64,000 nucleotides of DNA from Liolophura sinensis (lineage: Eukaryota; Mollusca; Polyplacophora; Chitonida; Chitonidae): the NCBI RefSeq assembly GCF_032854445.1, contig NC_088300.1, positions 16,251,570-16,315,569 on the forward strand, written 5' to 3'. How positions within the stretch are numbered: the first letter of the stretch is position 1; every line of letters starts with the position of its first letter. The position numbers and the translations under genes were made by a program. The notes beneath the pieces were generated by a model. It was not told the DNA's origin and ran no database searches. It was given only the letters and a program-made list of their open reading frames with translations. This document shows, one piece after another, positions 34,201 to 44,300 of this stretch.

Positions 34201-35518
34201 TATAAAACCGTTTTGAGGTCACCATTGGTTGGTTGGGAAATTAAGTGCTTTGCAGTTGATATCTATCAAAAGCCTCTCACTGATGTGGTTGCTGTGAGTT
34301 CAATTCCAGCTCATGCTGAATTACTCTCCAGTCGTGCGTGGAAAGGTCTGGTATAAGTGAAATAGTACGGGCGTAAACACTAATGAAAATAAATAAATAC
34401 TATAATACACACTGATCTGCTCCTGTAACACACTCTCACCAATTTCTGTGAAACACGCTAATCAACTCTTGTAACACACATTGTTCAGCACTGTAGCACT
34501 TATCCTATAGGTACAGAAAACATACCTTGCAGGGGTTTCTGGAGCAGGTACATCTTGGGCAGCCCTTTTCCAGGTAACCAAAGGGACAGAAACGACTGGT
34601 GCAGGTGGACGAACACACAAAATCATTCCTCCACCATGGGAAAAATGCTGTAAGGAAATAGTTACATAAAAGAAGAAAATAATACAAAGAAAACACGTCG
34701 TATACGCAATCGTAATTGATCGTAACTACCAAAAGAATCAAATAGCCCGTCAATAGTACAATGGATTAATTTTCACACTTACAGTAACAGTAATTCATGA
34801 CTAGAGGAAAATCACGTCCAAAATTCAGCGTTTAAATCTATTATCAACCAAATGTTTTTCTTAAATGAAAAGTGTTCCCGTCAGCTTCACTAATGTTACG
34901 CATCACCTACGCCTGTAAATAGCAATTATATAAATAAGTCGTCAATTAAAGTTACATTATTGCGGAAATTGTGCAATCATTCGCAATTAAATGGAAATTG
35001 TTTACACTGTGTCTTTACGTCACATACCCGGTATATAATTGTTTCTATGACATATATTTAACATTGACATTGGTTATAAAGCGGAAATGCACCTCAAAAT
35101 CTATTAAAGAGGTAAATCTTGCCATTAAATCATAGAAATGTGAGACAAAGATGTCTGTTTTATTCCTCTTTCATTAATTATTTACAAAGTTCCACTTTTA
35201 TGTATTTTTTTTTATGTTGGTTTGCCATTTCAGTGCTTAGGAGTGCGATAAAATTTGTTCTCCCGCATCCCACAAAGCCCTAGTTGAACACCCAATGCCT
35301 CAACCCAACATACGTGATTCGGTCAACGAGGCTTCTTGTAATTGTGGAAATGTTTCAGCTTTTGTTCTGTTTTGTCAAGCTCTACAGTCTATACGGATTA
35401 TACCTTAGTAAATGCAAGTGTTATGATAAAGGTGCGACACAAAACAAGTGCAAAATAACTTACCTGAAGTTTGACCCACAATCACACAAAGAATGATCAG
35501 TACACCGGTACATCTCAT
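22826..35518 (-). CDS. Gene A: secreted 8x(antistasin + six-Cys module) + Kunitz protein, complete
   Basis: Eighteen coding exons, read from high to low coordinate: 35518-35464, 34647-34526, 34027-33922, 32472-32381, 31774-31663, 31356-31265, 30580-30484, 29988-29897, 29573-29477, 28478-28387, 27870-27777, 27390-27302, 26970-26877, 25932-25844, 25488-25401, 24322-24228, 23462-23369, 23013-22826. They total 1788 nt, or 595 residues and TGA, with GT/AG at every junction and phases that match. Order: signal peptide (1-18), eight alternating antistasin-type and second cysteine modules (19-533), Kunitz domain (534-595). Antistasin and Kunitz families are protease inhibitors; an extracellular inhibitor or matrix protein is the inference. 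No transmembrane segment follows the signal peptide. The same plan recurs upstream in gene B. Exact targets cannot be read from sequence. The full architecture is not one I can name. Confidence 0.88.
23369..23462 (-). CDS. Gene A exon 17: second cysteine module 8
   Basis: Residues 503-533. NPCTSGAEC, SC, GCPHEAYC in standard spacing. Acceptor TTCCAG; donor TCAA|GTGAGT, phase 1, which leads into the Kunitz exon. Confidence 0.86.
23605..23860. repeat. Tandem repeat, ~85-bp unit, three copies
   Basis: GGGTGTACAAATT-type words at about 23617, 23703 and 23787, each followed by ACTGATGAAAGTTGATTTTA and CCAAATTCACA.TTTATT. It lies in an intron of gene A. Confidence 0.85.
24228..24322 (-). CDS. Gene A exon 16: antistasin-type module 8
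   Basis: Residues 471-502. CQETCRKTC, GCPRCEC, NPC; the three-residue loop RKT puts Arg directly after Cys2. Acceptor GCTGCAG; donor CAG|GTAACC, giving 95 nt and an extra EQ before the junction. Confidence 0.86.
24725..24920. mobile_element. SINE-like fragment (family 2-like) in a gene A intron
   Basis: GGGGTTTTACGTCGAACTTA, GCCGCTGAAGTATCATGCTG and GACACGAAACCCCAACATGT. Matching text occurs at 46560-46790, so it is dispersed. Confidence 0.6.
25204..25274. repeat. (AT)n microsatellite
   Basis: About 34 AT units with one phase break near 25220, in a gene A intron. It is self-complementary, so both strands show spurious open frames. Confidence 0.95.
25401..25488 (-). CDS. Gene A exon 15: second cysteine module 7
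   Basis: Residues 442-470. FSCLYGSC has C-x4-C; then KC, NCPHRASC. At 88 nt it is the shortest exon of this type. Acceptor ATGGCAG, donor GTAG|GTAAGT. Confidence 0.86.
25844..25932 (-). CDS. Gene A exon 14: antistasin-type module 7
   Basis: Residues 412-441. CESSCRINC, GCPRCKC, DPC. The Cys2-Cys3 loop is three residues, RIN. From memory, leech hirustasin has Arg-Ile at the same place as its P1-P1' pair, so this module is a good candidate for trypsin-like protease inhibition. Confidence 0.88.
26877..26970 (-). CDS. Gene A exon 13: second cysteine module 6, short first loop
   Basis: Residues 381-411. NADCPGRC gives C-x3-C instead of C-x5-C; then KC, GCPHVATC as usual. Acceptor TTATAG; donor GAAG|GTGGGT. 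Confidence 0.85.
27302..27390 (-). CDS. Gene A exon 12: antistasin-type module 6, lacking Cys2 and Cys5
   Basis: Residues 351-380. CEATTRQFC and GCPRSRC: the second cysteine is Thr and the fifth is Ser. The other four cysteines and the DPC are intact. It is the only gene A module with this paired loss, which also marks four modules of gene B. The splice sites (TTTTCAG; AGG|GTGAGT) and the frame are normal, so it is not a dead exon. Confidence 0.86.
27777..27870 (-). CDS. Gene A exon 11: second cysteine module 5
   Basis: Residues 320-350. ATRCPANQGC, RC, NNCPKVPVC, standard spacing with a tail shorter by one residue (94 nt). Acceptor GTTACAG, donor TCAG|GTAAAA. Confidence 0.87.
28085..28350. 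mobile_element. Old SINE-like element in a gene A intron
   Basis: TTGTTTAACGCCATACTGAG, TTTTTCACTTACACAATGG, GTAAACCACCAACCTATGGC and GGTTTTGAACCCGCACTG (tRNA B-box-like complement). It ends about 40 bases from exon 10. Confidence 0.55.
28387..28478 (-). CDS. Gene A exon 10: antistasin-type module 5
   Basis: Residues 289-319. CSSVC, EC, GCPRCDC, DPC; the loop is PNKE. Donor ATG|GTGAGT lies about 40 bases from an old SINE-like fragment in the next intron. Confidence 0.87.
29335..29410. mobile_element. SINE family 2-like fragment
   Basis: TATGCTTGGGGTTTATCCCG and TTTTCACTGATATGACGACG, the end portion shared with 46560-46620 and 63400-63440. Confidence 0.5.
29477..29573 (-). CDS. Gene A exon 9: second cysteine module 4
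   Basis: Residues 257-288. TTTCPSGHSC, KC, HCHHVAVC: the usual Cys-Pro of the fourth cysteine is Cys-His here, otherwise spacing is standard. Donor GACG|GTGAGT. Confidence 0.87.
29897..29988 (-). CDS. Gene A exon 8: antistasin-type module 4
   Basis: Residues 226-256. CEEFC, RC, GCPRCTC and NPC; the Cys2-Cys3 loop PQKR is basic near its end. Acceptor ATCCCAG, donor CTG|GTAAGG. Confidence 0.88.
30484..30580 (-). CDS. Gene A exon 7: second cysteine module 3
   Basis: Residues 194-225. TTRCDSGKVC, VC, RCPYVAKC follow the C-x5-C-x6-C-x5-C-P-x4-C plan. Acceptor GATGCAG, donor ACAG|GTAAGT, phase 0 to 1. At 97 nt it has the commonest length for this exon type in both genes. Confidence 0.88.
30723..30788 (-). 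pseudogene. Relic 3' half of a second-module exon inside a gene A intron
   Basis: Read on the - strand, GCKSRYHMDRCLYKSCVDVK ends at a donor-like AAG|GTTAGC. It aligns with the end of the next real exon (CKYRNRCPYVAKC) with three cysteines kept but the CP proline lost. A TGA lies just upstream in the same frame and no pyrimidine-rich acceptor precedes it. It looks like the decayed product of an exon duplication. Its 66 nt would be frame-neutral, so rare inclusion cannot be excluded. Confidence 0.4.
31265..31356 (-). CDS. Gene A exon 6: antistasin-type module 3
   Basis: Residues 163-193. CEDTC, DC, GCPRCAC and DPC give the full cysteine set. The Cys2-Cys3 loop is PDKD. Acceptor CTTACAG, donor AGA|GTAAGG. 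The following intron contains a relic of a second-module exon at 30723-30788. Confidence 0.88.
31663..31774 (-). CDS. Gene A exon 5: second cysteine module 2
   Basis: Residues 126-162. Plan C-x6-C-x6-C-x5-C-P-x4-C (NTCNTVFQIC, DC, NNCPHKHKC), with one extra residue in the first loop. It has a longer basic tail (LQKAPR) before donor AGAA|GTAAGA. Phase 0 to 1; 112 nt, the longest second-module exon of gene A. Confidence 0.85.
32381..32472 (-). CDS. Gene A exon 4: antistasin-type module 2
   Basis: Residues 95-125. All six module cysteines are present (CAETC, VC, GCPRCEC) plus the closing NPC. The Cys2-Cys3 loop is ENKV. Acceptor TTCTAG; donor CAG|GTACGA. Upstream, the intron holds the 33-bp and 26-bp minisatellites and a MITE-like element. 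Confidence 0.88.
32650..32990. repeat. Minisatellite, 33-bp unit, open on both strands
   Basis: About ten copies of CCATGATAATCCCATGCAAC followed by CGCAGACGCAG. Because 33 is divisible by three, long frames stay open on both strands (an 11-residue repeat such as HDNPMQPQTQY). It lies in a gene A intron with no splice signals fitting it, so I treat it as non-coding. Confidence 0.88.
33058..33478. repeat. Minisatellite, ~26-bp unit with 154-bp higher-order repeat
   Basis: About 16 copies of ATATTACAAAATATAAACCT with a TGCC spacer. A block of about six units starting at 33071 is repeated almost exactly from 33225. Confidence 0.88.
33589..33801. mobile_element. MITE-like palindromic element
   Basis: The left end TTTAACAGAAAGTGTGTTGT-TTGAGTGATGCTGG is matched as a reverse complement by the right end CCAGCATCACTCAAACAACA-GACTTTCTGTTAAA with one mismatch over about 34 bases. 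The inside is partly palindromic too. About 210 bases, no coding frame, in a gene A intron: the form of a non-autonomous DNA transposon. Confidence 0.75.
33922..34027 (-). CDS. Gene A exon 3: second cysteine module 1
   Basis: Residues 60-94. Five cysteines in the plan C-x5-C-x6-C-x5-C-P-x4-C (DTCGAGFRC through YVC). A sixth is probably supplied by the NPC that ends the previous exon. Phase 0 in, phase 1 out at ACAG|GTGGGT. The tail has an N-S-T sequon, a possible N-glycosylation site. Confidence 0.87.
34274..34399 (+). mobile_element. SINE family 1 fragment in a gene A intron
   Basis: GTTGCTGTGAGTTCAATTCC (B box), CAGCTCATGCTGAATTACTC, a shortened middle and GGTATAAGTGAAATAGTACG with an AAATAAATAAAT tail. 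Confidence 0.75.
34526..34647 (-). CDS. Gene A exon 2: antistasin-type module 1
   Basis: Residues 19-59. An N-terminal linker (FFPWWRNDFV) is followed by the module with cysteine plan C-x3-C-x4-C-x8-C-x2-C-x-C-x4-C, including the hallmark GCPRC and the closing NPC. The loop between Cys2 and Cys3 is TSRF. It starts in phase 1 and ends in phase 0 at AAG|GTATGT. At 122 nt it is the longest antistasin exon because of the linker. Confidence 0.88.
35464..35518 (-). CDS. Gene A exon 1: signal peptide
   Basis: ATG at 35518-35516 opens MRCTGVLIILCVIVGQTS, a short hydrophobic core of signal-peptide type, then donor CAG|GTAAGT in phase 1. A second ATG five bases downstream is out of frame. Just upstream on the - strand there is a good acceptor, TTTTTTTACAG, ending at 35538. 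The ATG exon may therefore start at 35537 and be preceded by a non-coding exon. The promoter was not found. Confidence 0.85.
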
Positions 35519-38500
35519 GTTGACAACGCAGAAAACACTGTAAAAAAATAAGTTTTAATTCTGAGAAAATGGGTCAGAATTTAATGATCTTGCACGTTAC
35601 AAAACCTTTTCATGGAGTTGGTTTGATCTCCATACAAAGTTTCCAGCAAGCCGTCATAGCTGTAGTCAAAAATTCTCGAGAACCGCGTAAAACAGCAATC
35701 AAATAAATAAATCATAGCTGTAGATATGTTGTCAGAGGTGATGTTGCACTTTGTATATTACGAAATGTCGGCCAAATCCATCAACCGTAAAACGGGAACG
35801 ACCCTGGCAGGCGTTGCAATAGATAATTGGAGGACAACAGCGATGAAATAGGTACGTCAGTAGTAGTATATGAAAACACTTTTTTGTCATTTTTGTAAGA
35901 GTAAGCTGTAGTCAAGTTCATTAATGATTAGTAATTATTCCTCTCAGGTACACGTCAGCTTGAGTTTATCTCGTCTAATTATCCCCGACACCTCTATGTC
36001 TCGTTTTGTAGCTTTAACTAGGTCAAGCTGCCTTAATCGAAATTTCTCGGCCGGATGCATCAAGAGCACCGAGCTAAGGTATATATAATATCTTAAATAT
36101 ATATGCCGTTGCAGCTGTTAATGAAATTAACCTTAAAGGTAAGCATTCTGATCACGAAGAATACAGTTGTTTATTAATTGCTACCGTACGTCAGTGACAC
36201 TATTCATTGAAGAAAAATGCCTGAGCATAACAAATAATTCACGAAAGACAATAATTGTTGAATCTGTCCAAATGTATAATAATAGCATATGAGAATTGTG
36301 GAGGAAACACCAGTTTTATTGAATTCCAGGAGAATAAACTATAGGAAGTCGATCTGTTTGAGCTACCAATTTTCTTTTTCTGGAATGAATAGACCGAACA
36401 AAATCATGAATACATGTCATGAAAACAAATCATTTAAATACTGCAATGCACATTCAGTATATATGCTCTAACTGCTGAGACTTCATTCAGACTTCAAATT
36501 GTGTCATTTGTCAATTCACCCCTGGGACCATCTTGAGTGATGCAAAGCAAATATATCAAGGGCAATTTTGTTATATTTGAAATGGGCTGAGCCTATTATT
36601 ATTGGCGACCATAAACACACAAAATATATTGATAGAGAAACTACCCATGTCTTTTGTACCTATTGTAACTAAGAAAGGAATGTTATCATGCTCTATGGCG
36701 GTTAGAAAATTCCTAATGTCTGGTTCCTGTCGTCAGATTTCCTGACAAGATAGCTTGGTTCATTGAGACCATTATATACCTGTATATAATGAGAGTGATC
36801 GGTGACTAATTGCACAACGTGACGTCATTACATTTTGGATGAAAAAACTGTAACCACACTTCTTGTCTTTTAAAAATGGGGCATGGTAAATGACGACTGG
36901 TAGCAGGGTTGGCGTATAGGTGACGGAGAATTTACATATACACAGCAAGGCTATAGGGAAGCTAACCAAGGTTGGTTTAAAAGTGGAAATGATGTAGCGC
37001 AGGGTAAAGTGCTTTAAAATGAAAATGATATGAAGTCTTCATTAAAACCCCATTAGGGGTTTCATAGCACGTCACAGATATACATTGCTAATATTTATTC
37101 ATTTGTTTGGTGTTTCAGATCGCATTGAAGTATATTTCGCTTACACCCTGCCAAGCAGACCCTCTAAGCTTACAAGCAATTCAATCTACGATATATCTGT
37201 AAAATCGGATAAAGAATTTATTTTGCAAATAAATAAATAAACAGATATCCATGCATTAAAACAGACATTTAAGGTCACAAAATATAACTGTACAATTTAC
37301 ATTTAGAAGGTTATATATAATTAGAGACGGGTGGGTGCATTGGGTAATGCTTTATTTACGCAACATTTCTCATGCATGTCTATTAAATACCCATTCAAGA
37401 ACAAAAGTTCTGAGACACTGTCCTGTACCCGCGGGCACAGCCACGTACGTCATGCAGCCAGTTAACATGAACGCTGTATCTTCCTTTTAAACCTTTTAGA
37501 TCAGAAATGTTACTTGTTTGAGCTTCATATTGACATAACCACTTAAGCTTTTCTCCACTCATCTCATCGAAAACCCGGCTGAGAGCATTTTTTAAATCGC
37601 CAAATTAATGTGCTTTTACCTAGAATTGTACTTCCGTTTATGAAACAAAATTCCGGTAGCACAAGTCCGTCACCTTCAGGTGTCTTGTTGAGTTTTGCGT
37701 CATCGGTGTCTACAGTTTGGGCATCGAGAGTGGGCTACTACTTTGGGTGAAATGAGTGGAGCTGAAATTCATTCTTGCTTCTGATGAAACGTTATTACTA
37801 CTAATTAGTAACCTAAGGTTTATGTACTGCGTCCAACAGGTCATGGCATATCTGATGGAAGCAGACATCGACTTAATCATTTTTGTCGTCACAAATTATA
37901 TAGTAATCTGTACACTAACGCTGAACCTTGACTAAAACTGTAAGCAAAACATTAGAAGCTTTTGGATACGTAACCTAACACGTTTTCACCAAAAACAGCT
38001 CAATTAAAGATGCCGTGGCATTTATCGACCCTTATAGCCTGACACCCCCCAGGTCGTGTGTAGCTCCCCAAACCCATCAAAAGTCTTCATCTTTTGTTTC
38101 GAGTGACCTGCATCTTTATTAAGACATTTTCTTGCGGAACTAAGCGATAACTTTGGCCGCAAATCTCGTGGCAAATCTCGCGGTTAAATCCATCACCCAT
38201 CGGCTTTTTGCTGACATTTCAAACCAACAATGTAAATTAATAATGGAAAGAAAAAATACTGTGGTGGAGCTGTTTCAAAGGACTACCTTTTATTAGAAGT
38301 TCTGCAGGCGAAATGCCAAGATCAGGATAATTACAGATAAGTATCTAATGATACTATCTATACACATGTTAGTGGGATGTTTTTGTCACATTTAAATCCA
38401 ACCCCAGGCAATAAATAGTTAAAAGTACCTTCCAGCTTAAAATGTATGGTCTTGCAAAGTGCTCGGTGATATTTTTTTTAGATTTGAAAGAAAATCAGGT

Positions 38501-41500
38501 CTTTGAATTTTGTGTAATATTGTCAGAGAATGGAGAACACAGAAGCAAAATGCAACTAGCTTTCCATCAATGCCTTGATTCGCTGCCAGAAATCACATGC
38601 TAAAAACCCACAAACACAAGACATATGTAGGCATCACATAAGTAGTCATGCGGTTATGGGGATGCCTGGAAGACTTATATACATTTTTAATTGATAGACA
38701 CGACATTTAGACCAAATTTTGTCACTCTGATTAATGTCCCAGGTTTTATGACAGATATATTTAGGTGGTTGTTAATTTGCTTATGCCTGTACAAACTCAG
38801 TTGAATGGGGTTAAAATGTTCCTTTATACACTCTATAGACCATGTTTACAGTAGACTATGAAACATGCCTGATATACTGTTCTGGAAACGTAGTCTGCTA
38901 TTTGATGGCGTGCCCTTGACCCAGTATAGTCAGGGTAAACAACTATAGTGAAACAATGAACTATAGCAAAACGACGGGACAAGTCATATAAATGTATACA
39001 CATGTGCCTCTAAGCAATATCTGTTACGATATAAATTCGTGTGCTCAAGAAAGACGATCCAACTTGATGTCCACTGCTCTGTCCCCAAACAAAACAGATA
39101 TCAGCTGCATCACCCAAAAAGAGTGCACAGTTTTCAGGGGCTTCATGAATTTAATGATAGTCCATAACCACGTCACGAAATCATAAAGCTTATCTCAAAC
39201 TCGAAGTCTATCTTTGCGTATGTAATTATCATAATTTGTATCTCTCTGAGAGAAAACATTTACTTTTTGTAGAATTATCTCTGCGGAATTTCTGCCATCT
39301 TTGTCATAGCTCAACAGATTTAGCACCAGTATCAGTCTGCCTTCCAGTAATATTCATCACATCGGTTATATGCGTAAACAATTCTTGTGAGCGACCTATA
39401 ACCTCGGCAAACTAAATAAATATATAAAAAGTTATGTAGCTGAAAGACCTCAGTTATCGTAAGAGTCCCATCATTATCCTTATATGGTCCTTGACTGTGA
39501 TCAGTAACACCGCCGTCAACGTATTATTACGACAGCTTTGACATATACCATCAGTGTTTTTAGGAAGTACCATTTTAGCAGCGTCCCAGGCTGAAGTTTA
39601 ACTGACTTGGCCTACAGTCACTGTGCAGGTATTGTCCACAACCTAAAATGCACGTGATGTCAGATTCACACCTTATCGTCTGTTAAACTGCATTTTAATC
39701 TTTCTATTAATTCCGCTTGGGCAATACCATGGAAAAATGCATATTTCATGAAGTAATTCACCCTGCAGGGGTTAATCCGGACAGAATATTAGAGGTTAAT
39801 TTGTTGACGATTCTTGGATGTGGGTAATATAGCTTGGGCAAAATAGACAATTTAGAAAGTGAATAGTGAATATACAGACCCAGCCACGATAATGTCTCTT
39901 TTATCGTCATAGAGTAATTCTGATGATGTAAACATGTACACACCGACACACTTATTGTACGTGTTTAAAGAAAAAGTACTACAGGCTAATGGCATCCAGA
40001 ATTATTTATTGAATATGGAAAAGTGTGTTTAATGTTACCAATAATTTCAATAAGGGCGACAAGAAAAAAGAAAAATTATTTCATAATAAAAAAGAATTGG
40101 CGCATCTAGAGAGATGGTGCAAAAAAGTGAAGAAATCAAATATTACTTTCGTGCGTTAACCCCTCAAAGAAATGTCTGATGAATGATAATATATTATATT
40201 AATAATAATACAATATCACGCAAGCAACGCTTGGAGTGGAAATTCGAGACGGTAGGCTAGTAGATTGCTACTATCGAGGTTACAAACGGTCTATCAGCTG
40301 CAAGGTAGTTGCAATCAACCTAATCCACGACTGCACCTCTGCAACGACTGCGGGCAAACTTTATCATATATGTGAGTTGTTCGCTAGTGCACTGACACGT
40401 TTGATATGCTTCATAAGATGGCGTTAAGGTTCAGCCAGCTCTAATCAATTGAACTTAGTCTGGAATAGTTTTGTGGAACGGCGCCTTAGGACTGGATAAA
40501 AAATCTACTTCGCATATATGTCTAAGTGAAGAAAAAAGGACAGAAACAATTGCAGTGTTCTGTCTTTCAAACGTCGTCACTTAATAAAACTCATCAAAGA
40601 ACAGCCGTACTTACATAATTGGATGATAGGCTAGGGCAAGTTTTCCGCCTTGCGTGTTGTGTCGTGCGACTCTCCTGATGCAGGGCTAACTGGTAATGAG
40701 CACGGGTCAGGTAGGACTACAGGTATACACGAGAGCGTGTGTTACGTGTCTACAATGCTTACCTGCCCTTGTTTGTAGCCCCAGGGCCTTAGTTCTCTTT
40801 AGATGGGACTAGTCTATCAACTATAAACAGAATCCTCTCTCTTTTTCATATGACTCCCTGATCTGTAGCAGGTTAACACACCCCGACAAGTGCTTCTTTT
40901 CATTCTTCCCTTTGTCGCTCAATAAACTACACAATGTCGTCTGTGTAAATGAGTGGTAACAGGGCGTTTTTCCCACGCCTATTACGACAGACACGTTTAC
41001 AAAGAATGTGACTGAAATGTAACAAATGAGTCAAGATTTCACATGGCCGAGTTTCATGTGTAAGATCGATGTTACAAAATTAGTTTAATTACAGGTAAGC
41101 TTTTGAGTCATGTGAAAACAATGACTTTCATGCAATAACAGCGAGATGTCTCATTATAAGAAAGAACTGAAAATATCACGCAATAAGGATTACAACCGAG
41201 CTAAGGTATTATGTAATAATTAAAAATTATTTAATTCAAATTATTTAAATTAAACAAAAAATAAATAAATAAATAAAAAACAAACAAATAAAAAAACTGA
41301 GTTATATATAAGATGAAAGATCATTACACATTATTTTGGAAAATTGTTTTATTTATTTTTTTCCAGTTTTTCCAACCCCGTAAAACGGTGATGTGGCGTC
41401 AGATTCATTCATTAGATATGACGTCAGTGGCCCCAATATTGTCAGAAATACGTTACCGAAAGTAATCTATGTCCCCCGTAGAATCCAAAGTTTCAAATGA

Positions 41501-42391
41501 ATTTCGGGTGGTTTCAGTTTTGAAAACAAACCAACACCATTACTTTGCTGTATTTTTGTTGCTACACTGCTCACATGCAAGGTTTACTGGTATTAGGTAT
41601 AGGGCAGCTCCACTCCTCAAGAACAAATGTTATCAGAAACACCGAACAAAATTACACGGCAATCTCAAACATATGCGTTAGATGTTTTAACATACATACC
41701 TCCCCAGCGGCTCATTGACGAACCAAAACGAAACAAGCTTCAGGCACGTTCGAGTTATTGCAGATCACAGGCACTTTCACTGCCTGTGGCGCTCTAGGGC
41801 GAGTGTGACACTTCCGATTATGTACGTTGTTTTAAGCCTTGGATCCTGATCGATGTCCAACACCCTTAACATAAAACACTACGGCATACAGAATAAATTC
41901 AGAGCAGCGACAGCTGTGTATCGGGTAACGAGGGTAGTGAAGCCAGCTTCCAATGATCAGCCAAGGAGCCATTGTGACGAAAATTAAACTCCATGCGATT
42001 GGACAGACTAGGAATGTTATATGCATTTGCAATGAAGATGTGCCTGTATGCAAAATATGCCCAAAGGATGTGATGTAAGAAAATAAACGAGGAAATCCAG
42101 ACTACCTAATTAATCATGTGTTAAAGGTTGTTACATTTTTGTCAGCGCTATGAGTATATCTCAGACGTAGATAAATGGCGCTCCGAGCATTGCTATAGGG
42201 ATATTGTCCATAATGCTGTAGAGGTAAAATTAATTACGTAAAAGTTAATTTATACCTGATTATTATGTCTATATGTTTTCATTATCCAAGGTACTCTGTG
42301 GGCTATATGCTCGTCTTATGATCGCCAGGTAAGTAGAAGTAAAAAAATGCCCCAGTCAGTCCCCTGCTGCACCACAAGTGTAGCCGTTAAT

Positions 42392-42612
42392 TAGAGCGGC
42401 CTCTATGGCTCAGTTGCTTAGCGCGCTAGGAGTCTCTCACCAATGCGGTCGCTGTGAGTTCAAGTCCAGCTCATGCTGGCTTCCTCTCGGCCGTAAGTGG
42501 GAAGGTCCTCCAGCAACCTGCGGATGGTCGTGGGTTTCCCCCGGGCTGGCCGCCATCGTGTAAGTGAAATATTCTTGAGTACGGCGTAAAACACCAATCA
42601 AATAAATAGATA
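42392..42612 (+). mobile_element. SINE family 1, near full length
   Basis: GCGGCCTCTATGGCTCAGTT (A box), GCTTAGCGCGCTAGG, CGCTGTGAGTTCAAGTCCAG (B box), GGATGGTCGTGGGTTTCCCC, TATTCTTGAGTACGGCGTAA, and an AATAAATAGAT tail. Confidence 0.9.
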
Positions 42613-43499
42613 ATTAGAGCGGTGCCACAAAAAGCAGAAAACTAAAAACTTCATGTTCGGTAAGGTCAAACAACATTGTTCTGAAGCAACTGTAACTTTA
42701 TTAAATTCACCTTTCTTTCATTAATGTGTAAATATGGATATTTACGGCGGTAATTCATTATGCTGTAGAAATGTGGCACACTGCGTCATCATCGTGAATG
42801 TGACAAACGCGCCATTCGCAGCATCAATTTCATAACGCCAGCACTGGATGGTTGATTGGGTGTATAGGTGACTGTGAACAGTGTGTTAAGCAATCAAGGC
42901 ATGAAACAGGTAAGCGAACCAATCAAGATTTAAGTGATCACATTTAGTTTACCTCACGAAATGCATTTTAAAGGTGGAAAGAATCACCCACACAGACTAT
43001 TTGCGCATTAAACACATGGCCTAGTTCCGAGGTATTTCCTCCTCAGTGAAGTTTTCTGCGTGTGAGGTAAAATATGGTGCTTCTATTGTTTTACAGTTAT
43101 CACCTTATTAATCAGCACATAAACAAATAATGTATTCATAACAAGCAAAACATGTATACAAACTGTTTTTATTAAAACAAGGGCATTTAAGACCTGAAGG
43201 GAGTTTTTATAAAAAACGTCCATATGCAAATATATGTAATGTAATGACACCAAATCCCAAAATGTTCCTAAATAAGACGAGCAAATAATTGTGGACATTT
43301 TTTAAACTTCCATCCGTTGTCCCTGGGAAGAACGATGTTTCAGTTTATCGCCGGTTTCTTGGAAGAAACGGTAATTAAGAACAATTCTCATTGTTAGTGT
43401 TGCCCTGGTGATAATAAACGATCCAACATTCGTTGAAGACCAAATGTTTTCCAACAATATAGCTTCACATGTGGGAAAGTTCGACAATAACTTGACAAA

Positions 43500-43610
43500 T
43501 GTAGATGGTTTACCCCGGGCACTCTGGTTTCGGGCACTCTGGTTTCGGGCATTCATGGCGCCATCGTCCAAGTGAAATATTCTGGACAGCGCAAAACAAA
43601 ATCAGAAAAA
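43500..43610 (+). mobile_element. SINE fragment with internal short duplication
   Basis: GGTTTACCCCGGGCACTCTG, then GTTTCGGGCACTCTG repeated, CATGGCGCCATCGTCCAAGT and GAAATATTCTGGACAGCGCA, the family 1 tail region. Confidence 0.65.
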
Positions 43611-44202
43611 TAAATTAAATAAGGAGTAAAATAGCTGTAAAATATGAAAATTAATGAAAAGAAGCTCAAATACACTTGAGTGAGCATGTGTTACAACAGG
43701 AACCATTCAGTGTTAAAGACTACATCACAGAGAGTGAAAATAAAGCAGCGACGACGGTGTGGTAATTGTCAAATGGTCATATGTAATCGCTGAAGGTCGG
43801 TCAGTTTATTTTTTGTGAGAGTTGTAAATGTAATTTACTGTTCATGTAAATGTTTCAATAGCAGCAAAAGAGACTCAAGAAGAAATCCAGGCAGCAAAAT
43901 TATAAAGCTTTGTATTAAAGAAAATGTTTTTGCAAAATTCAGTTTGAAATTATTGACTGCATGGAAGCTGACATTATATAACGTCAATGCGTTATGCGTT
44001 TGAACGCACGAAGTATTTAAAAGTTAAAAAAAGGTTTTTTTAAAAGGTTTTATGGGCTCGAATAAAAACACTTCTTTGCAAACAGTGACTGCACAGTTTT
44101 CGCCTAAAGAAGTCATTACGTGACCGGTTTGGCTATAATGGTGCTTTGCAAACTCGCGTTAGTAGATTCGTCTGGCGGATTTAAACATTTTTTCTTCTGA
44201 CA

Positions 44203-44300
44203 TACAAGGTTTCCACCAACCATAATGCTGGCCGCCGTCGTATAAGTGAAATATTCTTGAGTACGGCGTAAAACACCAATCAAACAAATAAATAAAAAGT
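44203..44300 (+). mobile_element. SINE family 1 tail fragment
   Basis: CCATAATGCTGGCCGCCGTC, GTATAAGTGAAATATTCTTG, AGTACGGCGTAAAACACCAA, then an AAATAAATAAA tail. Confidence 0.8.

Noticed and set aside
42400-42470. tRNA gene
   Set aside because: A and B boxes are present but the cloverleaf is not closed and the sequence continues into a SINE body and tail; the same holds for the other SINE heads.
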